Positions 1 to 9,027 of a stretch of 64,000 nt of DNA are shown one piece after another (within the stretch, counting starts at the first letter, position 1; every line of letters begins with the position of its first letter). Source of the stretch: Mayamaea pseudoterrestris. Its lineage: Eukaryota > Bacillariophyta > Bacillariophyceae > Sellaphorales > Sellaphoraceae. The notes beneath the pieces are model-generated. The model searched no databases, was not told the DNA's origin, and saw only the letters and a list, made by a program, of their open reading frames with translations. A program made the position numbers and the translations under genes. The stretch is from assembly GCA_027923505.1 (NCBI GenBank), contig BROI01000020.1, positions 496,001-560,000 of the forward strand, in the 5' to 3' direction.

Positions 1-1161
1 ACTGCCGCCCTCTTGGCGGCTGCGTCCGACTCTGCTTCCATGGATTCCAAGAGTCATGTCACTGGAAGGAGTGAGCGAAGTCGAGACACTACGCGGTCTG
101 GAGTGGATTCGGCTCGAGCGGCGGAGTTGGATCAGCTAATTGACGCTGGTGATTGGGAAGGTGTCGTGCTGGCGGCGGCCAAGTTTGAAACAGCAGAATC
201 TGGCGCTGATACGGATGGCGACCATGCCTCCATGGATGCCACCGAATCTGAAGCGGACATGTCTAATAGTCGAACTGGAGTTTCCACGTCGGCCGGGACA
301 AGCCAATCTGACTCTATCAGCCAGAAAGCAAGGACGGCAGCAATTCGCAAAGAGGTTGTGGAGTTGGTAGAGCGCGTTGTTCCTGAGGAGTTGGACAATG
401 TTGATGAAATGATGAACCAATTCAAAGGCCGAGAAGATGAATTGCTCGAGACGCTCAGAACAATGCAGGAGCGTTTCATTGCGCAAAAGGCGCGAGAGAC
501 AAACCAAAAGTCAGCCAAGATTGAGGCGCGACGGACCGTGCGCGAGGCAGCAGGAATGAACGCTGCTCGAACAGATACGGGTCCTCGTCAAGCTGTGTCT
601 CCGGAAGCGTCTAGTGGCGATGTATCGGCCCGCAGCGCTGACCGGAGTTCCATTGCCAGTGTACCATCGGAGGAACGACGAACCGCACTTGAGTCTGCTA
701 TCGAAGCAGGCGACTGGGAAGCTGTAGGCGCGGCGGCTGCCTTGATGAGTGACGCAGACACCGGGAGCAACAACTCGGGTGACATTTCTCAGCTGAACGA
801 AGCATTATCGAGCGTCGAGAACAGCCAGCGGAGCCAACGGAGTGAAATATCGGAATCCGATACTGCCCGAGCTGCGCGAATCGATTCTCTTGTCGGCAAG
901 AGTGATTGGCAAGGTGTCGTTGAAGCCACTAAATTGTTTTCGGACGAAGACAAGCCTTTGCGTAGCCAGGAAGAGGAAGAAGCTCTGGCCGAAGCGGAGG
1001 CTTGGATGAAGATCGCCGAAGATACAAAAGAAGGCGCCACAGACGCGGCTGCGAGCGAAGCCGCTGAATGGGCGATTCAAAAGTCACTGTCCCAATTGCA
1101 GGAAGAGGAAAGGCAACAGGGAAAGAAGGAGCCTTCGGGGGACGACGAAGATGAAGTGTAG
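1..1161 (+). CDS. GDW-repeat protein, 5' truncated
   Basis: The frame is open from the window edge (the first codons read TAALLAAASD, in frame with no ATG), so the N terminus lies outside; it stops at TAG 1159-1161. At least 386 residues are visible. Three imperfect repeats are spread along the protein: LDQLIDAGDWEGVVLAAAKF near residue 40, LESAIEAGDWEAVGAAAAL near 228 and IDSLVGKSDWQGVVEATKLF near 297. The first visible residues look like the tail of a further unit. Linkers are Ser/Asp/Glu/Arg-rich and probably disordered; a charged helical stretch near residues 120-170 could be coiled coil. Such 'GDWEGVV' repeats are, from general knowledge, frequent in diatom proteins of unknown function. 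No catalytic motif is seen. No function is assigned. Confidence 0.8.
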   Translation, partial: TAALLAAASDSASMDSKSHVTGRSERSRDTTRSGVDSARAAELDQLIDAGDWEGVVLAAAKFETAESGADTDGDHASMDATESEADMSNSRTGVSTSAGTSQSDSISQKARTAAIRKEVVELVERVVPEELDNVDEMMNQFKGREDELLETLRTMQERFIAQKARETNQKSAKIEARRTVREAAGMNAARTDTGPRQAVSPEASSGDVSARSADRSSIASVPSEERRTALESAIEAGDWEAVGAAAALMSDADTGSNNSGDISQLNEALSSVENSQRSQRSEISESDTARAARIDSLVGKSDWQGVVEATKLFSDEDKPLRSQEEEEALAEAEAWMKIAEDTKEGATDAAASEAAEWAIQKSLSQLQEEERQQGKKEPSGDDEDEV

Positions 1162-1375
1162 ACGTATATAGTGTGTTGCGACTAATAAATGTATTTGTGT
1201 TACCGGGCAGATCAATTGTAATATCTTCATAGCTACACGCCTCAACATTGGTCGATGCATGCTCACGAACGTTAAGCTATGTCAAACGTGGTTACTGAAG
1301 ACAGCTGGACTATACCACGATAACATTAAAATCTATGCCAAAACATTTCCATTCCATCTTTCATTACCCACCTGT

Positions 1376-2797
1376 TCACGGCATAAAAGAATCGCACTTT
1401 TTGTGCTTGTTGCACTCGCCGTAGCAACAGTCGGTATGACGAATGCACTTGGAGCCAGGTTCCCGACACACGCGGCAACGTCCAAGCTGCTGGCCGACAA
1501 AGTCGCGAATGCAAGTGAGGCCAATGCAGCAACGGCCGTTCGCTCGGCATGGCTTGCGCCTGCCGCGACACTGCTTGTTGGAAGGAATGGCGCGATACGT
1601 GTAGTACTGCGCCACCATGCGCTCAATCTGGCCAGGAGTAAAGCTCCCGTGCAAGCTGCGGCAGTCCGGTGTGCCATAGTTCATGACTGTACATAACGAA
1701 GGGAGGAATGCATGTGAGCATGATGATGCGACGATACCAATCCTTGCGCAAAGAGTCGTTCAGCATGCCAAACAAAGTCCATCCACTTACAGTTGTTCAC
1801 TGGATCCAAGCCAACATCAATTCCAGGAATGGAATCGTCGCAAGTATCCAGCGCCGCATCCAGCCAGCATGTTTCATTGTCATCCGTTGGCCCCGCATGC
1901 GATGGAGTATCATATACGCCGTCGTTCACCAAGTTTCTATAGATTGATTGGTCGTCATCGGTGGTAGTAAAGTTGGCCATTTCGGCACTGGCACAACCGT
2001 CCTCTGCGAATGCAAAACGAAGCACAGCGTCATGAGACAAAAGAGAATCTGAAACGATAACCGCCAACGTGTTTAATCGTCTAAAACTAACCAAACGTAT
2101 GCAGTAGTCCAAACCAATGACCAGTCTCGTGCACCAGAGTCATGTAGCTGGCAAGATGCGTCTCATACAACTCTGGATTCTGGACCACGACGCCATCCAT
2201 GACGGCGTCGGGGCTGTTGGCCATTAACGGATAGTAGCTCCACCCTGACACTTCGGAGCTGTAGGCGTTGCAAATGTACACGTTCAAGGCATTGCGATCG
2301 CCCTCGCGCAGCTGCGACTTGAAGGAATACTCAACCATGCCTTTGGAGCAGTTGTGCAACATTGGATCAATGGTGTGCTTGACCCTTTTGAACACGAAGC
2401 GAAACGGCGTTTCGCCGTAGGCCTTGTTCAAGGCTCGAATGAAGCCTTTGGTAATGATGGAGCGATTCATGTTGCCAACGTCTTCATCGTACTGGAGAAT
2501 GTGGAAGATGACTGGAATTTCAATGGAAATGTCGGAGCTGTTGCTCGTCAAAAGTGCTCGATGGCTTTCGCCGTGACTTGATTTCCAGTCTTCCACCGAG
2601 CGAGCGAGTTGGAACTTTTCGTCAAACGACAAAGAGTTGGTTGCACATTGTTTGACGGTTGGAACACTGCCTTGCAGCTGACGGGATAAGTGGCGTGGGT
2701 TCGTTCCATCATGACTATCGCAAGCATCGGCTGAAATGCAAACACGCGAGAAAATCATGGCGACCAATGCCAACAGAGAGATGTTTTTTAAGATCAT
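1376..2797 (-). CDS. secreted M43 (pappalysin-like) metalloprotease with Cys-rich tail
   Basis: Three exons, join 1376-1686, 1791-2003 and 2092-2797 on the minus strand; donors GTTAGT and GTAAGT, acceptors CAG. About 409 aa. The start chosen is the ATG at 2797, which opens a hydrophobic signal peptide (MILKNISLLALVAMIFSRV). Exon 1 ends in the zinc motif HETGHWFGLLH (HExxHxxGxxH). Exon 2 carries the M43-typical GVYDTP segment and GLDPVNN, and exon 3 opens with FMNYG, the Met-turn, followed by FTPGQIERM. These joins restore the family order, which supports both introns. After the protease domain come about 65 residues with repeated Cys patterns C-x6-C-x5-CC-x4-C. It should be a secreted or wall-associated endopeptidase; the substrate is unknown. 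The same Cys spacing occurs in the next gene at 3170-3766. Confidence 0.85.
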
Positions 2798-3169
2798 ATT
2801 GCTCGCTTGTCGGTTATTCAATTGGCAAGCGTACAGAGTAGGGAGGTGTTCGAATTATGATGGTGTGCAGCTCGTCCGCTGACCGAAGAACATGGGAAGT
2901 GTGACTGCCGAGAAAGAATCGCAAGTGTGACTGGATGACTCTCATTTCGGTCATTTCCAAACCTGGAGCAACCTCACGATTGCTCCCGCAATATTACTAC
3001 AGGTAAGGTACCATGTTGCCTATCACAAGTTAACAACTACATAACTACGTTGTGCAAGAGTCTCAGCAAACATGATTATATCTATAGGAGCATTTCCAGC
3101 ATTTACAAAGCTCCACAGATATGACCGCAATGGAGCATAGGCCTCCAAAGGCTCGCTAAGTGACCAGAA
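2798..3169. other. intergenic, nothing recognised
   Basis: Spacer between the protease start and the stop of the small Cys-rich gene. It should hold the protease promoter. No ORF with convincing codon content, RNA gene or repeat was seen. Confidence 0.5.
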
Positions 3170-3766
3170 TTAGTCTCTGGAGTTGTCTGGCCCGCACCTA
3201 CCGAACGCAGCAGTACGAGACGCATAGTTGCAGTCCAAATCACCACAGCAGTCGTCATCCGCAACACACTGGGCGTTTCGACCCTTGCACTTTTTGCACT
3301 AGCGAAATGCAAGGAAGTACATCGAGTCAGGACTGATTCAACCAATAAATACACAATAGTGCATGTCACAGTCAATGATACTCACCGTTTGCCTAGCGCG
3401 GCAGCAAGCGTTGCGTGGGCTGCGGTCGCAATCTCCACCACGACGAAAGAAACGACGGCACTGATAAGGAATTGTCGCAGGAGTGAGCTGAGTGAGAGAC
3501 GAAGACCTACGGTCACGCGAATTGTCGCACAATTATCAACAAAGTCAAATTCTTACCGCAGCCGAATACGACCTGAAGGTACAGGCCGCGCTGGGCGAGC
3601 AGCAATCGTCTTCGTCCGAGCAGAATCCGCCGTTTCGAACGCAACGATCGTTCGAGTTGCCCGTGTTGCCATCAATCGAGTTTCCGCCATCGTTGCTGTT
3701 GCTGTTCTGACCCATGACGGTGACGAGCAAGATGGCGAAAAAGGTTAGGAGGGAGAATGTCTTCAT
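3170..3766 (-). CDS. small secreted Cys-rich (knottin-like) protein
   Basis: Minus-strand exons 3557-3766, 3386-3487 and 3170-3298, all junctions in phase 0, donors GTAAGA and GTGAGT. This gives 146 aa. The ATG at 3766 opens a clear signal peptide (MKTFSLLTFFAILLVTVMG); an Asn/Ser/Gly linker follows. Three Cys modules come next, about one per exon: C-x6-C-x5-CC-x5-C near residue 41, a looser module C-x9-C-x7-CC-x5-C in exon 2 and C-x6-C-x5-CC-x4-C in exon 3. The spacing is like cystine-knot mini-domains, but the fold is inferred from Cys spacing alone. The exon 2 acceptor (CTCACTCAG) was chosen because it keeps the frame; an upstream AG does not. It could be a wall, adhesion or defence peptide; no function is assigned. 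Confidence 0.65.
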
Positions 3767-4085
3767 GGCGGCTGCTTGTTGGCTGAGTGGTTTGACGGAT
3801 CGCACTTTCGAATTGTGAGCAAATAGCTCGACAGGTTCCCAAGCTGACAAGTTCGATCGAAAGATCAAGCCACCACGTAAGTATCATTATTCAAGCCGGA
3901 CCATCTCACTGATAAGAGAACAGGGGACAGGAACAGTTGCGGCTAGAAAGGAATAGGCGTGTCGCCCATGGTTTGTGTGATATCAAAAGCAGCGTCTAAG
4001 TGCACGCGCACTCTGTTATCCTTCCGAACCCTGGGTATAGAAGCCACGAACCACTTGCAGCGATATCAAAAGATTCATGGTAGAT
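3767..4085. other. intergenic, nothing recognised
   Basis: Upstream of the Cys-rich gene. No convincing coding sequence, RNA gene or repeat was seen. Confidence 0.4.
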
Positions 4086-4764
4086 TCACTGCAAGATTAT
4101 TATAATTACATGCACGCGTTCTATTTCCAAAGTACCCATGTAAGTAGAGGCTTTTTCATCGCCTTCATTCATTCTATTCGTGCTTTCCTGACACACATGC
4201 AAAATAGGATCATAGCTATCGCATTCCAAAAGCCAGACTTGCGAGATACCTAAACTTGCTACACGAAGAATGATGCGCTCCGCCGTTGCATCCATTCTGT
4301 AAAGACTCGATGCTCGAGCAAGCGTCCTGATTGCACGCATGGCTGATGACGGCGACTCAGCGGCGGCGGCATGTACTCGAACTGAAATAGCCATGTCTTC
4401 CTTGCCAATGCCAGCTATCATTTGTAAGCTCTTGAGCTCTTTGCGCAAGCCATGGTCCGATTGCTAATTGATTGAAAGCTCATGCTGTAAGGAATAAAGG
4501 AACGTATATGTTTCTTTTTAGTTCAGCGTAATGAACGACAAGAGCTGCAGTCATCGAACTGGAGCTAAGCAATAAGAGCGAGTCGCTACTGATTGCAGAA
4601 TGCATCATTGGGGTTTGTGATCGTAGCTTCATTATCTCCGAGAGACATGGCAAGCTGCCCTGCGCTTTGCGAAAGAATTCCCATGGCGGCGGCGCCTGTG
4701 CCGATGATTTTGTCGGATCGGTTTTGGTTAGTGCCGGTCCGACGTGTTTAGCTAAGTGCCTCAT
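4086..4764 (-). other. possible coding remnant or unresolved gene
   Basis: Two minus-strand blocks look partly coding but I could not join them into one clean model. Block one, 4086 to about 4467, reads GLRKELKSLQMIAGIGKEDM and continues helical and Ala-rich, after an AG that could be an acceptor. Block two, about 4605-4745, holds an open frame with IGTGAAAMGILSQSAGQLAM, ending before a possible GTAGCG donor, and a second overlapping open frame. No phase-compatible junction was found. The pieces lie 3' of the ARM-like gene on the same strand, so they may be a decayed neighbour or a missed part of it. No function is assigned. Confidence 0.25.
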
Positions 4765-4874
4765 GCATTACCGGTACAAGTACAAGCTACTGTACTCACT
4801 AGTAATTTAAAATGCATAATGTCAAATAACATATGCCACCATTGTGTTTCTAAACTCACTGTCAATCGATTTCA

Positions 4875-5759
4875 TTAAAAGTCAATTCTGGCGCTTGTAA
4901 GATGTTGCAGAGTTGACCATGCCTCCTCCTGGAGACACTCGCAGCATGGGAAGCCCTGCATGGCATTGCCAATTGCTTGAATGCCCCCAGCCAAAATGAT
5001 AGGTGCGCGATACTGAATATACTTGCTGACATGAGAAAGTACCATGGTGCAAGAAATCTGTACATTGCAGCTATCTTGGTACCGTTTCATTGCCGCAATC
5101 GTCGTTTCAATGCCACCACAGACGTCAACAATGTGCGCCACGTTTTCGTATGACCCACATACCATATCGGCAATGGCATAAAATGCAGCGTCCACCACGT
5201 GTTCGTGCGCTGTATTTACAACCGTTACCGTTAAAGCTTGTGCAAACATTCCAAGTTGTACAAAGGGTCGCGTGTGACTGAGCTCGTCGCTACTCGTAAC
5301 GTTGGCAAGAAGCGTCAATATTAATATCTGGATTTCTGAATTGTATATCCATTGTTTCATCGAGAGACGAAGCAGCGTGTATCCACCGAGAGATGCAAAC
5401 TGCTCGGGATTGGGAAAGAGCGAGATCATTGTTTCCAAAGCACGACGAACAGTGGTTTTATCACGGCGCTGAAAATCTGATAGCAGCAGCTTCGTCATGA
5501 TTTCATCAGGCGTTGCTGGTTCATGTTGCTGGTTGATATCGGTTGTCACTTTGGTGGCGGTAGATGCAACGTTTTGATTGCCGCTGGACTCTCCATTGAA
5601 TGCGGCCGCAATATTACTTCGCGCGACAGCGACAGTGTCCTTTGCACTCACCCCATCGTTTTCCTTGTCCGCCTTTTGACGCTTGATAGGCGGAGCTTGC
5701 TCTTTGTCAGACATTCTCGGCATTCTAAACCGGGCTCGCAGCCTTGCACGACTATCCAT
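4875..5759 (-). CDS. ARM-repeat-like protein
   Basis: A single exon of 294 aa. The start is the ATG at 5759; the frame upstream of it has no other ATG. The first 85 residues are basic then low-complexity (PPIKRQKADKEN), perhaps nuclear. From about residue 90 the protein is a series of helical repeats with armadillo/HEAT character, for example LETMISLFPNPEQFASLGGY, then ILILTLLANV, ALTVTVVNTA, VCGGIETTIAAMKRY and LAGGIQAIGNAMQGF. The 'GGI..I..AM' phrase matches the usual ARM repeat helix 3 of stramenopile ARM proteins. It is probably a protein-binding scaffold; partners are unknown. The protein ends soon after a repeat, so it may be slightly truncated. Confidence 0.7.
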   Translation of the reverse strand: MDSRARLRARFRMPRMSDKEQAPPIKRQKADKENDGVSAKDTVAVARSNIAAAFNGESSGNQNVASTATKVTTDINQQHEPATPDEIMTKLLLSDFQRRDKTTVRRALETMISLFPNPEQFASLGGYTLLRLSMKQWIYNSEIQILILTLLANVTSSDELSHTRPFVQLGMFAQALTVTVVNTAHEHVVDAAFYAIADMVCGSYENVAHIVDVCGGIETTIAAMKRYQDSCNVQISCTMVLSHVSKYIQYRAPIILAGGIQAIGNAMQGFPCCECLQEEAWSTLQHLTSARIDF

Positions 5760-6131
5760 TTTTATGCACGCTGCTACTTTGCGCGCTTTTGAATCTGTAG
5801 TCAATGAAGATCTATAGTCAATGAAGATGCAAAGTCAGCTCTCATAAAGAGAACCCTTCGTTTTGGCATCTTGGAGAGACTCTCGTTCTTACGGGACGCC
5901 CTCCGGAACGCTAGCTAAAACTGTTAGTACCACTCCGACTTTCCAAACCGCTCCGACATTATTTTTTCCAACATTCGCCGAACCGAATCGTTGACGACGT
6001 AGCGATGTCACGATGCATTTGTTCCGTCGCAAGAAAAGCAAGCATTAGGAGCCATTACTACTACTTGATTATCACAAGCGCCCTCTCATTGCTACAACTA
6101 GGTGTACACGATACTGGATCTGTATTCTACA
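5760..6131. promoter_or_regulatory. divergent intergenic region between ARM-like gene and BCKDH E2
   Basis: The two flanking genes start in opposite directions, so this 372-base stretch should hold both promoters. It contains a tandem 14-base direct repeat (5798-5811 and 5815-5828, tagtcaatgaagat). A 16-base sequence (tgcatttgttccgtcg, 6014-6029) recurs exactly at 6184-6199 inside the E2 leader coding region. No TATA-type motif is claimed. Confidence 0.4.
5798..5828. repeat. short tandem direct repeat
   Basis: The 14-mer tagtcaatgaagat occurs twice with a 17-base period just upstream of the ARM-like gene start. Confidence 0.8.
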
Positions 6132-7880
6132 ATGATTGCTTCGTCGCCTCGTCATGCATCTGCCGTGGCTGGCAAACGAATGCTGCATTTGTTCCGTCGT
6201 TGCGATCAACGAGTAAAACCTGCAACGATTTCAAGCGTTTTCAATCAAGGAATGACTACACTATCCACTTGCAGAGCAGTTTCTTCACTATTAAAAGCTT
6301 CTCGGCCATTCTGTTCGATGCAGCTGCAGCAGTATCGATCTTCATCATTTTCGACGGCGGCAGCTGCAACGACGAACGTGGTGTCAACAAGTCATGACGA
6401 CTCAACGAATGCTAATACATCAAACGCATTAACCAATGAGACGACCAACAAAAAGATCATTCCGTTTCTACTTGCCGACATTGGCGAAGGCATTCTGGAG
6501 GTGGAGCTGCTCCAGTGGTTTGTCCAAAAGAATGACGTCATTTGCCAGTTTGACAAGGTCTGCGAGGTGCAGTCGGACAAGGCGACGGTGGAAATCACCA
6601 GTCGCTACGACGGAATCGTGGTGGAGCTGACTGGCGGAAGCGTCGGCGATTTAATCAAGGTGGGAGAGCCGCTGCTCATGATGCAAGTGGATAATGATGA
6701 AAATGACAATGCGTATGAAATGAGCAACAAGTATGAATCATCGTCGGCAGTTTCGCCGCAGTATGAACCCGACAAGCGACTGCACATTCCAACGATTGGC
6801 TCGCAGTTTCACTTGGAGTCGGACAGTGACGACGAGTCAAACGTTAATGGCGAAAGTAGCAACGTCCACATCCATTCTGCTCGATCGGAAGTAACCATGT
6901 CGGGCGGAAGCAACAAGTTCCAGGCGAGTCCGGCGGTTCGAAAGCTTGGTACGGAGTACAACATTGACTTGACGACGATTCGGCCCAGTGGACCGAATGG
7001 TCGCTTGCTCAAGTCGGATGTTATGACATATCTAAAGGAGCAAGGCTTGTGGCGTAGTCGTGATGCAAGTGTCAATGGCGACTGCACCGGCGACGCGACG
7101 AGTCTAAATACAGTTTCGAGTACATCACCAGCTACACAACCATTAACACCTAACTGCGACGAGATCATTCAACTCAAAGGCTACAATCGGCTCATGGTGC
7201 AAACCATGACGGCCTCGCTGCAGATTCCGCACATGGGCTTTTCCGACGAACTCATGGTTGACAAGCTACTGGAGTGTCGCCAGGAAATTAATGCACACTC
7301 CAGCGCCACGAAAATATCCATGCTGGTGTTATTGACCAAGGCTGCCAGTCTCGCCTTGGCGCAAGTTCCCACGGTGAATGCCATTGTGCACTCGGCCAAG
7401 GACTATCAGATTCAGCTCAAGGTGAATCACAATATTGGCATTGCCATGGACACGCCGCGCGGCTTGGTGGTGCCAGTATTAAAGCGAGTCCAAATCAAGT
7501 CGCTGCTCGAGTTGCAGGAGGAACTAAACGAGCTCAAGCACCTGGCGGCCAAGCTGCAGCTCACGACGGATCACTTGTCGCATGGAACCTTTACCCTTTC
7601 CAACATTGGCAGCATGGGATGCGGCACGTACATGCAGCCGGTACTGGTGTCGCCGCAACTCGCCATGGGAGCGATTGGAAGCGTGCAGACGCTGCCGCGG
7701 TTCGCCACCAATGAGGACGGCAGTGTCACGTCGAACCAAGCAGTCATTGCCGCCAAGGTGCTGCACGTGAGCTGGGCCGGTGATCATCGTTTTTTGGATG
7801 GCGCCACCTTGGCGCGCTTCCACAAGGCCTTCAAGAAATACGTCGAGCATCCAATGCACATGTTGGCGCACTTGAAGTAA
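6132..7880 (+). CDS. DBT: BCKDH E2: lipoamide acyltransferase of branched-chain 2-oxoacid dehydrogenase, mitochondrial
   Basis: A single exon of 582 aa; the first ATG in frame is at 6132. The protein transfers branched-chain acyl groups from lipoamide to CoA in valine, leucine and isoleucine breakdown. Residues 1-80 are basic and Ser/Arg-rich, fitting a mitochondrial targeting peptide. The lipoyl domain spans about 108-187 with the lipoylated Lys at about 150 in CEVQSDKATVEITSRYDG, a sequence typical of BCKDH E2 rather than pyruvate dehydrogenase E2. A Ser/Asp-rich linker follows. The E3/E1-binding domain is at about 265-310 (ASPAVRKLGTEYNIDL). The catalytic acyltransferase domain fills about 345-582, with the active-site DHRFLDGA near the C terminus (His about 552, Asp about 556). 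Length and order are standard and nothing is missing. Confidence 0.95.
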   Translation: MIASSPRHASAVAGKRMLHLFRRCDQRVKPATISSVFNQGMTTLSTCRAVSSLLKASRPFCSMQLQQYRSSSFSTAAAATTNVVSTSHDDSTNANTSNALTNETTNKKIIPFLLADIGEGILEVELLQWFVQKNDVICQFDKVCEVQSDKATVEITSRYDGIVVELTGGSVGDLIKVGEPLLMMQVDNDENDNAYEMSNKYESSSAVSPQYEPDKRLHIPTIGSQFHLESDSDDESNVNGESSNVHIHSARSEVTMSGGSNKFQASPAVRKLGTEYNIDLTTIRPSGPNGRLLKSDVMTYLKEQGLWRSRDASVNGDCTGDATSLNTVSSTSPATQPLTPNCDEIIQLKGYNRLMVQTMTASLQIPHMGFSDELMVDKLLECRQEINAHSSATKISMLVLLTKAASLALAQVPTVNAIVHSAKDYQIQLKVNHNIGIAMDTPRGLVVPVLKRVQIKSLLELQEELNELKHLAAKLQLTTDHLSHGTFTLSNIGSMGCGTYMQPVLVSPQLAMGAIGSVQTLPRFATNEDGSVTSNQAVIAAKVLHVSWAGDHRFLDGATLARFHKAFKKYVEHPMHMLAHLK

Positions 7881-8006
7881 CAAAGTGTTTAGCTGCGGCC
7901 CACTGACCGGCACTGTTGCTGACTTTCGGATTTAGTACTCTCGAGGGACCAATTAAATAAATACAATAAAATTATTATAAAAAGACACTTTTGTACGTCA
8001 AAGAGA

Positions 8007-8325
8007 ATGATGATCCAGTCCCCTTTGGAGTGGTTTGTACTTGCTACCAGCCAGCCCTTGCGCAAACTGCTGGTCCACTACACTATCAGCAAGCACTACA
8101 GTACGTTACAATATAAGATCTAGGGATACTGGTGTGTGTAATTATCTAACGATTATCGTTGCTATGCGCCTCGTTTCGTAAACTTATTCGCAGCCTGCCG
8201 AAGCCTTCTCGTAATCATCAGGTCCACAAGCACAAGCAAGTCGTCAATCCTCCATCCACTTCTGTATCGCCATATTTCGTACCAATATTCTATATTACGT
8301 GACATTTTTGGGCATTGGCTGTTGA
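8007..8325 (+). CDS. possible small two-exon protein (65 aa)
   Basis: Exon 8007-8100 reads MMIQSPLEWFVLATSQPLRK and ends at a consensus donor GTACGT. The best frame-keeping acceptor is CATCAG at 8216-8221, giving exon 8222-8325 and a short hydrophobic tail before TGA (FLGIGC). Another acceptor, TTCGCAG at 8187-8193, is also possible and gives a different tail. The start lies 126 bases after the E2 stop. Its 3' end would overlap the last exon of the minus-strand small gene by about 30 bases. Exon 1 looks genuinely coding; exon 2 is less sure. No family is recognised. Confidence 0.4.
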
Positions 8326-8687
8326 ATCTGCCGACGGGGCGCAAAGCTCACGGGCGTGTTGCGCGGCTGCTGGCGAGCCGTTTGATGCTGCTCGGCCTGC
8401 TGCTGCTGGCGCGTCACGGTGCGTTCTACTTCGCGCGTCAAGGCCTTGTCGAGTCCAAGTGTTTCGGAAACGGCGTTCTGTGTAATATCGAAACGAAAAG
8501 TTAGAAGCAGTGTGAGGAGAAAGAGTCAAGAAGATTGTCGGCATCTGTTCGGTGACACCGATCGGCCAACTTCATCAACGATTCGTTGAACACGTTGCTG
8601 CAGTCGCACGCACACTGGAAGATCAAACTTTTACAAATCATACACTCTATCACTTGCCTGCGTCGTTGTTGTAGTTGTAATCGTCAT
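8295..8687 (-). CDS. small coiled-coil-type protein (90 aa), unknown
   Basis: Minus-strand exons 8654-8687, 8559-8614 and 8295-8477. The start is the ATG at 8687 (MTITTTTTTQA). Exon 2 gives RLQQRVQRIVDEVGRS and exon 3 NAVSETLGLDKALTREVERT, followed by a Gln-rich helix and a Pro/Arg-rich tail with SFAPRRQIQQP. The last join, donor GTGTCA and acceptor ACACAG, is phase 0 and yields a continuous amphipathic, basic helix, which is good evidence for coding. The first intron would be only 39 bases, so the N terminus is the weak point; an upstream in-frame extension is possible. No family is recognised; a structural or scaffolding role is only a guess. Confidence 0.5.
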
Positions 8688-9027
8688 GGTACCTTTTCTC
8701 TGTTTGTTGAAATTGTGAGCAAGGAACATGCCGATGCTCGCATGTCGACGCGTAATGGCGCGCCTTTTGACGTCGAACTTGGAAAAGCAAACCTCTTGGC
8801 GCGCCAAGACTGACGCCTGTTTCAGCAAGAATGAAAACTACCAATTACGACGTCAGTAAGTACCGCTACGATGGTCACAACGTCATTCGATGACGAGGAA
8901 ACGGATTGATGGCAGCCCCATCTTGTGATCGTTCGAACATCTTCGGCATCCAAAATCCACCTCCTCTTTTTCCTCCTGATTCATCATTGTCAAAAAGCAC
9001 CTATTTCGTCACTAGACAAGCAGTATT
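8688..9027. other. divergent intergenic spacer
   Basis: Between the small minus-strand gene and the ABC1-type gene. It probably holds both promoters. Several short ORFs overlap on both strands, none convincing. Confidence 0.4.

Noticed and set aside
132-1080. Antisense ORFs under the GDW-repeat gene
   Set aside because: They mirror the biased codon use of the plus-strand gene and have no protein-like features.
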